A stretch of 64,000 nt of DNA from Nepenthes gracilis (GCA_033239525.1 BSYO01000035.1:2452965-2516964), one strand, 5' to 3'. Numbered from the stretch's first letter, positions 1 to 12,988 are shown. The notes: generated from the sequence alone by a model not told the origin. Program-made: numbers and translations.

Positions 1-1462
1 TAATGCGTTTAAATTTCCTGTAATGTATCCGAAGCATACAAATTTAAATGAGTAAGAATAATGAAAATATAAGCCAAAAGCTCAACAAATATTAATATAT
101 ATATATAATCCGCCTATAAATAGAACGAAAAAAATCAAAATGTATACAAAAATTTATAAAAATCAATATCCAAATATCCATAATATCATATCAACGAAAA
201 TTCAAATATGGTCTCATATTCAAAAGAATAATTCAAATTGAAGATCAAAACTTCCTAATGTACAAGACCAACCAAGTTCCCAACGACTGGCAAAACCTAC
301 GAATCTCAATTTAAATCTCAAATACTAATCAGTGTAGATAAAACATATAAAAAATCTAAACATACACAAATCGGAGAACTAAAAATCGAAAGATTAACTT
401 GAAAAAGGATCATACGCACTCCCATTAACTTTAACCCAAATCACTAATATTTAGACTCATAAGTAGACTCGTCTACATATTATCTCCTATAGATGAAATC
501 AAATGTGATTTTTTTTTATCACTCGTTGATGATAGGTGTAATATTCAATTCTGTCTGATATATTAGGACATACAAATATATTATTCTCGTTCAATTCTTT
601 ATGATGGCTCTCATAAAAATACAAACGGAGAAGATTACTATATTACATATCACAAAACTTTTCCTACGTGGCAAAAAATGTCAAAACTTCCACTTAGGAA
701 GGTCTCACAACTTTTCTATCAAGATAGGTCATATATCGAATCACATAATGAAAATAAAGCCCAACCTAAATACAATGCATAGATACGATATGCACGGGGC
801 ATATGCAAGTTTTTATAACTTTCTTCTTTATAAATATACTCTTATATAAAATAACATCTCAATATATTTACTTATTTTTCATCAAAACAAGTAAAATCAA
901 AAATAACAAAATTGAAGCAAAATCTCAAAATAACCAATAAAAGTAACATGCATGCATGAGGAAGTCAAATAAGGTAAACAAAACTAACATACATGTACAT
1001 TAAATCCGCCGAACATAAGCAAAAATAATCAAAAATGAAAATAGATCAAGAATAAGACATAAGGACACTTGTCTCAATTTCCAACTAAACAGATTTGATA
1101 AAGGATAATTTAAAATCACCTTACTCCTCTCTTTTCTTTTCTTTCTCGCGTAAAATAATTAAACAATGCACGCCAATCCTTATATGGCTGAATCGGCGTA
1201 TGAGCACTGCATCAAACCCACCTAGCACATGAGTGCCGCCTCAAGAGCGCCTCGAGCGCGGCCACAATGAAATCTGCACTGGAGCACCGCCTCAAGCACA
1301 CCCACACAAAAGTTCACACTCAAGCGCAAGGTGAGCATACCTCAAGCGCCAATCTTACACAATATTACACAATTAATATTATATAATTATTTTTGATATA
1401 TCCATTTTAGCTCAAAATAAATTAATAATACTAATTAAATTAGACAAAAATCAAATATTATA
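1..1462 (-). repeat. 3' LTR of a Tekay/Del-type Ty3/gypsy element, truncated by window start
   Basis: This block is a diverged direct repeat of 6430-7891. Shared landmarks include the AT-rich run at about 60-100, a purine/pyrimidine-biased tract at about 1125-1150, a TATA-like CCTTATATGG at about 1177 and the terminal block 1430-1462. On the minus strand the LTR begins TATAATATTTGATTTTTG, where the partner LTR begins TGTAATACTCAATTTTTG, so the terminal TG has decayed to TA. About 500 bp of its far end lies outside the window. The divergence shows that the element is old. Confidence 0.8.
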
Positions 1463-1482
1463 ACTCTTCCCTCATAATAATT
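1463..1482 (-). other. Polypurine tract of the Tekay-like element
   Basis: The minus strand reads ATTATGAGGGAAGAG immediately before the 3' LTR. A purine run abutting the LTR is the expected plus-strand priming site of an LTR retrotransposon, and it fixes the element's orientation as minus. Confidence 0.6.
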
Positions 1483-1499
1483 ACATTCTCAAAATTTTG

Positions 1500-1720
1500 T
1501 ACCTTAAAATTTAAATAGGTAGGGGTGTTTCTCCCGAACTTTATCCTCACGTTCCCATGTCGCATCTCTCCACTAATTGATTCCTCTAAAGCACTTAAAC
1601 CAAAGGAATTATCTTAGTCCTTAACATCTGATCCTTTCTATCCAAGATTTGAACCGAAACCTCAACATATGTAAAATTCTCATCAATTTATAACGGGTCG
1701 TACTCGATCATATGCGAATG
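1500..1720 (-). pseudogene. Chromodomain-like C-terminus of integrase (degenerate)
   Basis: Reading the minus strand across frames gives the tail typical of Tekay/Del chromoviral integrases: an ILDR-x-D/Q-x2-LR motif, then a VLxRNQxVE-like stretch and a W/DMGT-like block just before the polypurine tract. Stops and frame breaks interrupt it. In the family this chromodomain binds histone marks and steers integration. Here it supports assignment to the chromovirus branch but cannot be functional. The assignment rests on short motif matches. Confidence 0.5.
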
Positions 1721-2149
1721 ATCATACACGTACATCCTCAACATGGAAATACGGAAGACATCATGGCAATCCGCCAAATTCGGAGGCAAATCCAATTTAT
1801 AGGCCACTTCTCCAAATCATTGCAACATTTCAAATGGCCCAATGTATCTTGACTTCAATTTTTCTTTCACTCCAAACATTGATATTCTCTTCCTAGAAGA
1901 TGCATTCAAAAACACACAATCATCCACTTCAAACGTCAAATCGAATCTCTATCTATTGGGTAATTCTTTTGGTGATTTTAATCAACAACCAGTCGATCCC
2001 GAATAATCAAAATCTTATTGAAAATTTTCCAAATAATATCGGGGCCCAAAAGTTTATGACCACTAATTTCTCTTCAATTAATAGGAAACCTACATTTTCG
2101 TCCGAATAAAATCTCAAAAGGCATCATTCTGATATTTGATTGATAACTG

Positions 2150-2720
2150 CTGTATGCAAACTTAGCTACTGGCAAATAATTTTGCCAATGTCCTTTCATC
2201 TCCAACACGATGCCCTCAACACATTTTTCAAAATTTGAATGTTCCTCTTTGATTGACCGTCTGTTTGTGGGTAAAACATTGTACTGAATTCCAACTTGAT
2301 ATCCAATTCCTTATGTAAGTTTTTTTTTTTAAATTTAGACATAAATCTTAGATCACGATAAAAAATTATCGAAGTTGAAATATCAGGCAATCTTGTAATT
2401 TCATTTATATACATACATGCCAAACGATCTTTAGAGAACGTCATCTAGACCAACAAAAAATGACTCGACTTCGTTAACCTGTCCACAATCACCCAAATGG
2501 CATCCAAATTTCTCACCGTCCTAAACAATCCTGAAATAAAATTCATTGTGATATACTCCTAATTTTGACTGCGAATCGGCAGAATGTGCAAAAATTTTGG
2601 AGGCTTCTTATACTCAGTTTTAACTTTTTGGCATACAAAACACCTGGACATATATCCTGCAATCTCCCACCTCATGTTTCGCCACCGAAAATTCTTCTTC
2701 ATATATCAAAAAATCTTATT
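2150..2720 (-). pseudogene. Integrase core and zinc-finger remnant (Ty3/gypsy)
   Basis: Fragments of the retroviral-type integrase that inserts cDNA into the genome are readable in order on the minus strand. At about 2600-2700 there is an HHCC-like zinc-finger tail with a CFVCQKVK motif. At about 2460-2520 there is an AIWVIVDRLTKSSHF block containing the first catalytic Asp region. At 2196-2444 there is an FYPQTDGQSKRNIQ block surrounding the region before the catalytic Glu. The family usually has an uninterrupted integrase of about 400 residues; here the blocks are separated by stops and frameshifts, so the gene is dead. Its position between RNase H and the chromodomain is the normal gypsy order. 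Confidence 0.8.
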
Positions 2721-3099
2721 TACTCCTAAATTAATTGTGTAAACCTGAGTCTCATTCAAATTTTCTTCCTTTAACTCCTCAATATTGGATACACAAATCC
2801 TATATTGAAAATGAAGAATTCCATCTGCTCGCATATTGAAATCTGCCTGTGACTCAATTTCCAAATCTTGGGCAATTTTCATCAAATACAGATAATCCAT
2901 TTGAGTTTCATTAATCTTCTCCATAATCACGGGCTAAGCTTGGATATACAACAAAATCATCATTGGCCCTTAGGAGAGTAATCGAATAGTAGAACTTTTT
3001 ATCCCATCTGACATCTCTCATTCCTTAATCATCAAATGGGTCACCATACCCAAAGATTTTCAATTTAAAATATCAGCAACTACATTCACTTTTCCCGAC

Positions 3100-4260
3100 T
3101 GATATTGGATGTCACACTCATAATATTTTAACAAGTCCATCCATCTACGTTGCCTCATATTCAGTTTCTTTTATGAAAATAAATATTTTAAACTCTTATA
3201 ATCAAAATATAGCATAAATTTCTCAGCATACAAGTAATATCTCCAAATTTTTAACATAAGGCTCATAGCTACCAATTAGGGGTGGGATAATTCTGCTATG
3301 AACCTTCAACTGCCTAGATCCATAGGCAACTACTCGGCAACATTGCATTAACATACAACCCAAACCCCTCTTAGAAACGTCACAATACACCACAAAGCCT
3401 CTTGATCTATCCGAAATAGACAATATCGGCGTGAAGGTTAATTTATTCTTCAATTCTTGAAAACTCCTCTGGCAATCTTCATCTCAATGAAAGATTGTTT
3501 GCTTCTGAGTTAAACGTATCAATTGCAGCACAATTATTAAAAAATTTTTAACAAAGCACCTATAATAACCAACTAAACTCAAAAAACTCCGTATCCCCAT
3601 AACATTGGTCGATTAATCCTAATTGGCCATAGCTTCAATCCATTTTAGATCCATTGATACGCCACCTTGGAAACTATGTGCCTCAAAAATTACCCTTCTT
3701 CTAATTAAAATTCACATTTTTATAACTTAGTGAATAGCAACATTTTCCTCAAAGCATGCAGTGCAATGCTCAAATGAGTTTTATACTGCTCAAGAACTTT
3801 TGAATAAATCAAAATATCATCAATAAAAATGATCACAAATTGAACCAGACAATGCTAGAAAACCCGATTCATAAGGTCCATAAATGCCACCGGCGTGTTC
3901 ATCACTCCAAAAGGCAACACCAAAAATTTATAATGCACCTGTCTTGGGCACGACATCATGCATAATCCTCAACTGATAGTACCCCAAACAAAGATTAATC
4001 TTAGAAAAGACTAAAACTCCTTATAATTGATCGAATACATCATCTATTCTCGATAGAGGACATTTATTATCGATTATAATCTCATTCAATTTTCAGTAAT
4101 CCACACATAGCTGCATCAATCCGTCCTTCACAAAGAGCACTAGACCACCACACATCAATACACTCGATCGAATAAATTCATTTTCCAATAAATTTTGCAA
4201 TTATTACTTTAATTCCTTCAATTCAGACTTAGCCATCCTGTAAGGAGCACTAGAAACCAA
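3100..4260 (-). pseudogene. Reverse transcriptase-RNase H remnant (Ty3/gypsy)
   Basis: The minus strand carries the catalytic F-x-DD box of reverse transcriptase as IIFIDDILIYSK at about 3800-3850. It is followed by a CEF-like motif near 3700. RNase H appears at 3223-3453 with VVYCDVSKRGLGCMLMQ, VVAYGSRQLK and a degenerate active-site context, and further at 3170-3215 with FMLYFDYKSLKYLFS. In the family this polyprotein segment copies the RNA into DNA and removes the RNA strand. Several stops interrupt it and no long reading frame survives, so it is a fossil. Gene order (protease, RT, RNase H, integrase) confirms Ty3/gypsy rather than copia. Confidence 0.85.
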
Positions 4261-4539
4261 CGCAGATCTCAATACAATATCAATAGCAATTCAATTTCCT
4301 CATTAGGAGATAACTCAGGCAAATCCCCCAGAAAAATATCTTCAAATTTACATACTACTAGAATCTCTTCAATCGCCACATTATAACTCCAAGATATGGT
4401 CACATAAGCTAAATAAACTCGACACCTATTCTTTATCAAATGGTTCGCATGTAATGTCAAGATTAATCCAGCCATCTCTTTCCCGATTCTACCTTGGAAC
4501 TCAAAATATTCATATCCTGAAATGCAAAATAAAATGGAT

Positions 4540-4990
4540 TTATTATAATAATCACGCTAGTGTGATAATTCGCCAATCAATTCACCCCCAAAATGACATC
4601 AAAATTAGGCATCTCAAGTAAAATTAACTTCACCAATAATTTATACCCGCTAACCCAAACCGAACACTAAGGACATATAATGTCGGCCAAGAAAGACTTT
4701 ACTATCGAGGTAGGTACAACTAATGCACACTTTAAAATTTGATAAGGCACATACAAATTGCAAACAAATTTTGGAGCCATGAAAAAATGCATAGACCCAA
4801 GATCAATCAAAATATGTGCCATAGAATCTAAAATTTGCATATTACCTTCAACCATCGACAGGTCCGCCCATGCATCCCTTTCCGATGCCGCATATGCCCT
4901 TCCAAGAGCAGTGATCTTCCCTCCGGATGCATCGGAGAGGCTGGACAATCCTTCACCATATAGCTAACTTGACCACAATTGAAGCACACA
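4540..4990 (-). pseudogene. Gag zinc knuckle and aspartic protease remnant
   Basis: At about 4950-4990 the minus strand encodes CFNCGQVSYMVKDCP, a CCHC zinc knuckle in which the expected His is Tyr. The 4667-4948 frame follows. It contains HILIDLGSMHFFMAPKF, matching the retroelement aspartic protease signature in which the usual D-[ST]-G is D-L-G. The changed catalytic context and surrounding stops make it inactive. The knuckle binds the RNA genome and the protease cuts the Gag-Pol polyprotein in intact relatives. Confidence 0.75.
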
Positions 4991-5760
4991 CCACTGTAAC
5001 GGTAGCACAGACATTGTCTTCGTATACTAGGGATTCGTCGGCGAAGATTTCACCCGGATTGATTTTTCTTTGTCATAAGTTTTGGACTTTGAATCGGAGC
5101 CTCCAACCCTTGAACTTTGGCCTTTACTTTCCAACTTCCTTTCAAAATATTTTTCCATTAGTTACTCTTGTTCAATAAATAGAGCCCAGTAAAACACCTC
5201 GCTATAGTTCCATAGGCAGAGGAACACTGGCTGCTTCTTAATCGAATCTTAAAGCCCTTGCAAAAACTTTCGGGCTCTCCACACCTCATCCTCTACTACA
5301 TGGGGAACAAAATGGGACAACTCAATGAATTTTGTGTGATACTCCGCCACTGTTTTATTTCCTTCAATCGGCTAAACTCATATTTCTTAATTTTTCAAAC
5401 ACTGGATGAAAATAATTTCTCTATAAATGACTCCACAAAGACGTCCCATGAAATTTCTTCATTTTACATCCCCAAAACTCGACAATGGGTGGACCACCAC
5501 CACCAACCTACCTCCCCTTCTAACTTAAAAGTAGCAAATTTTACTTTGTCCTCCCATGGTAATCTATCACCTCAAATACCTCCACTCTTTCAATTTAATT
5601 TTTAGCTTTGATAGGATTAAATTCTCCCAAGAATCTCAAGACGTGTGCACTCTTGAAACGATAAAATGACATCCTACGATGCACTTGGTTAGCCATTCTT
5701 CTCATCGCGGCTAAGTCCTCATCTTACCGTTGAATCATACAATCTATAATATGCCTCATA
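4990..5760 (-). pseudogene. Gag capsid region remnant (Tekay/Del)
   Basis: This lies between the primer-binding site and the zinc knuckle, where gag belongs. The minus strand holds short gag-like stretches, such as a RFKSAHVLRFLGEFNP-like block near 5600-5680 and a W-containing block near 5480-5500. Nothing longer than about 80 codons is open. Identification depends on position and weak similarity to the retrotransposon gag domain. Confidence 0.5.
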
Positions 5761-5908
5761 TGGCCCATCATAGCTCATCATCCTCGCGGCTCAAACCTGA
5801 TCTTCCACATCCGGAAGCTCTGTTATCTATCATTTAATACCTATTATATAAAATATTTAATTAATTAGTTTCTTAAAATTAACTCAAAACATCTCCCCTT
5901 ATAACTCT

Positions 5909-5920
5909 TCTCTGATATCA
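5909..5920 (-). other. Primer-binding site (initiator-Met tRNA type) of Tekay-like element
   Basis: The minus strand reads TGATATCAGAGA five bases after the end of the 5' LTR. The common plant site complementary to the 3' end of initiator methionine tRNA is TGGTATCAGAGC, and the spacing matches too. This sets the inner boundary of the 5' LTR at 5926. Confidence 0.7.
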
Positions 5921-5925
5921 TTCCT

Positions 5926-7891
5926 TATCACAACCTCGGATCAAAGTAGGTCTTAATAATAATAATGAATTACAATCCACAAAATTAAATCCAAAATATG
6001 GAATAATAACCAAAACAAATTTTAAATCTAGACATAACCCAACAACAAACCATAAAACTTCAATATTCAATAATAATAAATTAGAATGCAAATTATATAC
6101 AAGATCTCAATGAATAACTCATCTGTACAAACAAAATAATCGTGACCTGTACTCCAATAATCATAAGAATAAATGACCAATGACAATACTAATGAAAATA
6201 ATGGTTCATCACAAACCAAAACCACAAATATCCTAACAATGAAAATAGACCAAACTCTGATTGCATAACAATAAGACATACAATTATCACTTTGGTTGTT
6301 GCCCCCAAACAATACCAAAATACACCCAAGATAAATATAGTCTGAAAATGAGACTGAGACTCACCAAAAATATATGAAACTTCAACTAAATCCTCATCTG
6401 AGTTACCTGCAATGTATCTAAATTTCACTAATTCAACATGGTATGAATAGTAAAAATATAAACCAAAAACTCAACAAGTATTAATACATATATATAACAA
6501 TCATACATCTATAAATAGAACGAAGAAAATCAAAATATATACGAAAGCCCATAAAAACTAATATCCAAATGTCCAAAATATCATATCAATGAAAATTCGA
6601 AAGTTATCTCGTATTCAAAAGTATAATTTGAATCAAAAGTTCCTAATGCACAAGACCAACTAACTTTCTAACGATGAGCAAATCTTTAGAATCTCAATCA
6701 AAATATTAAATATCAATTAATGAAAGTAAAATGCATTAAAAATTTAAAACATGCACAAATTAGAAAACCAAATATCAAAAGATTAATTTGAGAAAGGATT
6801 ACACATATTCCTAATAACCCTAAACCATATCACTAATATTTAGACTCATAAGTAGAGCCATTTACATATTATCTATTATAGGTGAAATAAACACCACTTT
6901 TTGTCACCTGTGAATGATAGGTGTAGTCTTAAAATCTATTTGATATATTAAGACGTACGAATATATTAATTCGATTTAATTTTTTACAATAGTTCTCATA
7001 AAAAAACACAATAGAATAGAATCTATATATCACATCACAAAACTTTTTCCATCTAACAAAAAAGGTCAAAGCTTCCGCTCGAGAAGGTCACACAAAGCTT
7101 TTTCCTCGAAAAGGTCACATATTGAATCACATAACAAAGACAAAACCCAACTCGAAGCATAATACATTGATACCATACGTACAGACCATATGTAAATTTT
7201 TATCATTTTTTCTTTATAAATATACTCATATATAAAATAACATTTCAAAACATTTACTCATTTTTACCAAAACAAGTAAAATTATCAAATAATAACAAAA
7301 TTAAAATGAAATCTCAAAACAACTTATAAGAGTAACTTCATGCACGAGGAAGTCAAATAGGACAAGTAAAACTAACATGCATGTACATTAAATTTGCCAA
7401 ACATAAGCAAAAATAATCAAAAATAAAAATAGACTAAGAATAGAGTATAATGATATTTGTATTAACCTTAAATTAAACAAATTTGATAAAAGAATACTTT
7501 AAAATCACTATACTCCTCTCTCTTTCTTTCCTCTTTCTCTTCTTTCCCGTGCGAAATGATCAAACAGTTTCACCAGTCCTTATATAGCTGATTTGAAACA
7601 TGTGCATTGGGCACAACACCAAACCCTTACTGCACATGAGCGCCGTCTTGGGTGTGCCTTCGAGCACGAGTACACTAAAATCAGTGCTTGAACGCCACCT
7701 CAAACACTTCTTAGACGAACCCATATGAAAATCTACGCTCAAGCACGTGTCAGGTGTGCATCAAATGCTAATCTGCTTCCTTCTTCAAAATATCTTTTAA
7801 ATATACATTACACAATTATTTTTAATATATCCAATTTAATCCAAAATAAACTAATAATACCAATTAAATCAGACAAAAATTGAGTATTACA
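5926..7891 (-). repeat. 5' LTR of the Tekay/Del-type element
   Basis: This LTR of about 1.97 kb begins on the minus strand with TGTAATACTC at 7891 and ends with GTTGTGATA at 5926. It contains a TATA box (TATATAAGG on the minus strand, about 7579-7587) followed by a purine-rich transcript leader at about 7505-7555. It pairs with 1-1462. With only about 4.46 kb between the LTRs, the internal region is shorter than in intact Tekay elements (inference), which fits long decay by deletion. Confidence 0.8.
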
Positions 7892-10523
7892 CATAATGTT
7901 CCTACATGCTTCAAATCATTAAGTATATATCATGCATGTTCTAAAAACTCAACAATTTGCCCCTACATGTTTTCTAATGGAAATGAAATGTTAAACTCCC
8001 AAAATGTTGTTAATTTTTCTATAATTTTTGTCATAAATAATTTTGCATGTTTGAAAATCTTATAATGTAGCATTGATATTTTAAAATAAGTATGTTCAAA
8101 TTTCTGTAGAAGTTTAAATCATTATATAAGTGATTGAAATAATTTAAAGAAAAAATTCTACAATTTATGAATGAATTAAGAATATTTTCTCTAGGATAAG
8201 AAAATATATGAATTATTTATAATTATGTGAAATTTTTATCTATTTATATATCGAACCATTGTAAGAAAAATCAACAATAATATATTATAACATGTTTAGT
8301 GTATTATAGTGGTAATCGTCCTCAAACCTATCATCCACAGGGTGAAAGTGATATTCAACCCTATCTATAAGGTTATATATATAACGGGTTATCTACGAAT
8401 TTTAAATAATAGCGTAAAGCCTTCGATTGTGTGAAAATAAATATAACCTAGGTTTCGATTATTTACTCATTTTATTAGCAAGATCTCATTAACCTTTAAT
8501 CTATAAGAAATTAGAATGATTTGAGCATGATTCTACAATATAATAATTTGAATAAGTCAAGTTATCAATCTAAAATTATACATGATTGTTACAAAAAATT
8601 CTGATTTTACATTTGAGTTCGATCATGTTTCTTCTAACATAATTTTAAGGTAAATTATATGTTTAATTATACAATTATATACCTTAATAAATTTTTAACT
8701 CACTCTTTCTTTTGTTTTTCGCTAACCTCCCCTAGATTAGCGGGCTTGAACTAGCATGTAAGGGTGATGGTTGAGGTGTTGGTTTAAGGAAATTAGACTG
8801 GGAATTAAAATGAATAGAATATTGTATTTTGTTACGAAACAATAGCCATAGGACAATCTACTTTCATTTCGCTTAATTAGTTTTGTGACAACTTAGTTAT
8901 TATAATATTCCTATGAATAATGTAGTTAGATTTCAACTTCTTTATATGAATGTTTGGTTACTCTGATATTTGTTTAGATATAACTTCTTATATATATCCC
9001 AACATCATAGTATAGTCTATGTTCCAGCCACTTGATGACGTGACAATTTGGGCTATATAATGTGCTTATTGATATATGATTTTAGGATCACGTTTAGTAT
9101 GTAAAAATTTGAGATAAACAAAGAATAAATTTATCGATCTCAAATTGAGTCTTATGATGCAATACAGAAAGAAAGTAATTAAGTCGATTGAATAGAAATT
9201 GATTAATTTCATTAATTATTTGAATTTGATAGGAGGATGTGACATGTTCAACTTGTATTCATTATGTAAATTATACATTTTTGTCATTTTCTACTCAAAT
9301 TTTTCTTACTCAAATTTCTTATGGAAATATTTTTAAAAGGAAATAACTTCTAATGATGCATTTTAATGTTTGATATGTATAAAAAAATTTAAATTATCAT
9401 ATAAATTAACAAAAGTAGATATTTTCAATATTTAACAATGACGATATTTCTCACCATTAACGGTGGTGATAATTCTAGTTAGTGTGAGAAATCAAGAGAA
9501 TATTTTCAGTCATTGTCAACTGATTGTAAATATAGAGTTATTTCTAATCAACGATGATTTGACAACTTCATCGGCTTGACCGGTGGCAACATCAGGGGCC
9601 TTTATCGGCCGACAACCGGTCCAATCATATGGGGCATTGCCAGCTAACAACTAACCGCAAGGGTTCGGGTTTTTCCGGCCACCAACGATGTTGGAACAAA
9701 GAGTCATTAGCCAACACTAGTATTATCTTTGGTTAAAAGTTTTCAATATTGGGAGTCGATAATCAATGGTTCCGGTGAATGACCCACAAGAAAATATCAT
9801 TTATCAAACATCAAAAATATAAAAATATATATTCTCTATGTGCCAATAAAGCCAAAAAAATAAAAAATATTTATTTATTTATTTATTTTGAATTAAATTA
9901 TTATTATTTTTTACCAACCAAAAAAAGCCTTATCTAGGTAATCTACATGAACCACATACACCCCTAACTCACCTCTCCTATAATGAAAAAGTCTCGTTTG
10001 CATAAAACCCCCTAAATTTCTAATGTATCACGACAATGCCCCTAGTTTGAAAGTATGATTAGAGGGCCCTCTCCTTATGATATCCAAGCCATTGGATCAA
10101 AAGATCTAACGATTGAGATAAATTATAATTATATAAATAGATTTTTATATAAAAATATTCAAATACCCGTATTATTAAATTTTTAAAAGAATTATTTATA
10201 TATTTTTAAATAATGTTTAATATTGGATGCTTGATAAAAATTAATACAAGATAACTGAATAATTTATAAAATAAGATTAATAAATTATAATTTTATAGTT
10301 GAAAATTATCCATCAAAGATATATAATAAATACTCATGTTTGGTATAACCAAATAGATAAAATATTTTCTATTATTTAAATCAAATAGAGTTAATACAAC
10401 ACATTTTTTTCAATTATTTTCTAAAATATTATATAAAATATCCGCTTAAAACATAAAAAGTTAATATCAATATAGAAAACATCACCAAAAAAATAATATT
10501 TTTAAAAAATTCAAATTCATCAG
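7892..10523. other. AT-rich intergenic or intronic stretch, no gene recognised
   Basis: No convincing coding frame, RNA gene or intact element was found. The 8300-8800 block (GTAATCGTCCTCAAACC... TATAACGGGTTATCTACG) and the GC-richer block 9540-9740 look like old repeat fragments but could not be assigned. If the bZIP gene continues to the left, this is part of its third intron. Its last exon was searched for here and not found. Confidence 0.5.
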
Positions 10524-10528
10524 AGTTA

Positions 10529-11332
10529 TGTTAGGGATCACTCCCGTGAAGAAATTCTTGTGATCGAAAAACTTGACGGAGCACGAATGTACTGTTTCAT
10601 TCAGGAAAGAAAAACATAGTTGACCGAATGGACGGTCAATGGAATTAACCAGATTGACGGTCAACATTACCGGCCAACAATATTGACCGGTATTGAGGTT
10701 AAGTAGACCGGATTCACTGAGAGATTCCAAACGGGCAAAGTTCAAACGGTCAACAAGGATATTGACCGGTCTCATGAGAACGCGAACGACCAACGGTTGG
10801 CCGCTCGCCAGGCAATCAAGAACAACGCCAGCTTAGTAGATTTTCTAAATATACGTGATCTCAAACGGTTATGTAAGAGCCGTTTTGGACAAGGCATATT
10901 ATTATTGTTGGAAAGAACCGATCCTATCCTTATCTGTATGAAATATTGCCCCAAATCTTTCAGTGTTTGGTTCTTAATATTAAAAGCAAGTATTGTGACT
11001 TGCCGTATATGTGTGTAAGATAGTTTTTGTGAGGTTTAGTGCTAAAAAGAGCAAGAGAAAAAAGGTGAATGGAGGAGAAACTGTAAACAACCGTGTGCGT
11101 GTTGCCGTTGCTCTGTTCTTCAATTTTTCTTTATTCTTTACTATGTAACGGGAAAATTCGTTTCCAAATCTCTCACATAGTAAAATACGTTCAGTGGACG
11201 GATTGTTCTGTAATTTTTCCCTTAATTAATAAGGGTTTTCCACGTAAAAATTCTTATATTCATTGTTCTTCTTCATTCGTATTCCTTATTATGTTATTCG
11301 AGCGGGAAAGTCAGTCGCCCTCTTTTCCAACA
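10529..11332 (+). repeat. Probable solo LTR (about 804 bp) within or beyond bZIP intron 3
   Basis: A GC-richer block in AT-rich surroundings starts TGTTAGGG and ends TCCAACA, giving short TG...CA inverted ends. The flanking 5-mers AGTTA and AGCTG match at 3 of 5 positions, with both differences being transitions. It contains AAGGGTTTTCCACGTAAA near 11230-11250, a motif common in plant LTR transcript leaders and also seen in the LTR at 61038-61854. No internal element genes adjoin it. The boundaries are tentative. Confidence 0.4.
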
Positions 11333-11534
11333 AGCTGCCATAGGTTAATAGTGTTATATAATAAGTTAATATCTTATTTATTTATTTATATTTATATAAA
11401 TTTATTAATATAATAAAATATTATATCAACCGATTGAGAATATAATAAAGGTTTTATAAAATCATTTTTTAAAATATTTATATAAAGAATTATTCAAGTA
11501 TCATGATTATCATTGACAGAGGAGGGATGATTAC

Positions 11535-11564
11535 CTGCTGCTTTCTTTGCTTCTCAATCTCTGC
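11535..11564 (-). CDS. ABI5-like: ABI5/AREB-type bZIP gene, exon 3 (30 nt)
   Basis: This 30-base mini-exon encodes AEIEKQRKQQ, the end of the leucine zipper of ABI5/ABF proteins. The acceptor is ATGCAG|GCA and the donor CAG|GTAATC, and both ends are in phase 0 with exon 2. Ile413 supplies the fourth heptad position after Leu392, Leu399 and Leu406. The family continues with a short last exon beginning near a YFE-type motif and ending in a conserved basic SCPL-like C-terminus. No such exon could be found between here and the window start. The gene is therefore incomplete as seen: the last exon lies outside the window, has diverged beyond recognition, or is lost. Confidence 0.85.
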
Positions 11565-11584
11565 CTGCATGGAGAGTACACGAA

Positions 11585-12040
11585 TTAGAATAAAGTTACA
11601 TTATTTATACATTTATTTATATATTTATTTATATTAAAATTATAATATATATATATATATCTTTTTATTTTATTTTAATTTTTCTCTTTTATATTTTTCT
11701 TCACACTAATTTTGATAATTTTATTATTAATAAATATATAAGTAAATATATGAATATTATTTTTTATGTAAATTATAAATCTAAGAAAGGTCATTATTTA
11801 AATAAATTTAAAATATCTTTGATTCACATAATATTCTATTTATTTATCCTAATGTAGAAATATTAGTATATTTAAATATTAATGGGAACCCATTAGCTAC
11901 CATTAAGATACCTTCAGGTAACATATCATTTATCCATCTTAATATTTTTATATAAACTTGTTACTATAAATAGATAAATAAGACATTATATTACTAAAAA
12001 ATATTTCAAGAGTGAATAGAAATGTTCAAGGACACCAGTT
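11585..12040 (-). other. bZIP intron 2, AT-rich part
   Basis: Between exons 3 and 2 this stretch is AT-rich, with TA-rich simple sequence at 11640-11660. No feature is seen except the palindromic MITE-like insert listed separately. Confidence 0.5.
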
Positions 12041-12049
12041 AGGCACTTT

Positions 12050-12245
12050 TAAGGCCAAAGCACCGGCGCTACGATGCTGTTAGATTTTAAATCTAATGGC
12101 CCACATTTTTTCTATAATAAAAACTAAAAATAAAAAAAATATTTATTTATTTATTTTGTTAAAAACACAAAATACATATCATTGGATTTGAAATCTAATG
12201 ACGTCGCAGGCACTGTGATGTTTGTATAACGTCACAGCACCCCCC
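12050..12245. mobile_element. MITE-like palindromic insert in bZIP intron 2
   Basis: The ends are GC-richer and imperfectly inverted, around an A/T-rich core. The clearest arm pair is GTTAGATTTTAAATCTAATGG near 12080-12100 facing CATTGGATTTGAAATCTAATG near 12180-12202; both also contain a TTAGATTT/AAATCTAA inner palindrome. Outer GCACC/GGTGC-like segments follow. TTAAG occurs on both flanks but no clean target duplication is visible. This is a small non-coding fold-back element by structure; the superfamily is not assigned. Confidence 0.45.
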
Positions 12246-12455
12246 GTTTATCCTTAAGACATCCTCAGATTATATAGTATCCGTCCATATTTCTATTTTT
12301 ATATTAGCTTATTATTAAATATAGATAAATGAGATAATATATTAACAAAAATAATTAAGAGTGGCTAAAAATTATCTCCATTCATCATTGTATATTAATA
12401 AAATCCAAAGGAATATTTGAAAACAATCAATCAAAGAGTAAATAAGATAAATTAC

Positions 12456-12527
12456 CAGAGCCTGTTTTAGCTGCTTGTTCTCTTCCCTTAACTGGTTCAA
12501 CTCCGCTTCTAGCTCGACCGTGTACGC
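12456..12527 (-). CDS. ABI5-like: ABI5/AREB-type bZIP gene, exon 2 (72 nt)
   Basis: This exon encodes 24 residues (AYTVELEAELNQLREENKQL followed by KQAL), the start of the leucine zipper that lets two bZIP subunits pair. The acceptor is GACAG|GCG and the donor CTG|GTAATT; both are phase 0 and join exactly to exon 1 (ending RARKQ) and exon 3 (starting AEIEK). Leucines at 392, 399 and 406 of the spliced protein keep the heptad register. The 72-nt length and phase match the exon layout known for ABI5-type genes. Confidence 0.92.
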
Positions 12528-12988
12528 CTGTCAACCAACAAGATAAAATAGAACATTGGCCAAAAGAAATACCAATAAAAAAATATAATGTTAAATTTTG
12601 AAAAAAAAAAAAAACTTAAATCAAAGAACTTGAAATAATATAATAAAAAATAATTTAAAAATATTTATATAATAAAAGAAAATTATACTAGAATCAACAG
12701 ACTGGCAAAAATAAATTCATATATCTGATCTCACTTAGTGGGATTAAACATTTTATATTTTTACACCTTTGTTTTCTTTATAACGAATTCTCCCTGTTGG
12801 CGCAAACACGGAAGGTACGCTGACCGAGCGGACAAAACACTGATCTCACTCGAACAGACGACCAAAAGTAAAGATAGGATTAAACGAGATTTTAAATTTT
12901 TACAAAGAATACCTATAAAGAATGGATTTTTATTTTCTCAAACAAAAAGAAAATAATAACGAATTCTTCCTCTAAAAGGCAAAGAACT

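Noticed and set aside
7781..7812. Minus-strand YFEEGSRL-like reading as the missing last bZIP exon
   Set aside because: It lies inside the Tekay 5' LTR, lacks a proper AG before the Tyr codon, and the following residues do not resemble the conserved C-terminal segment.
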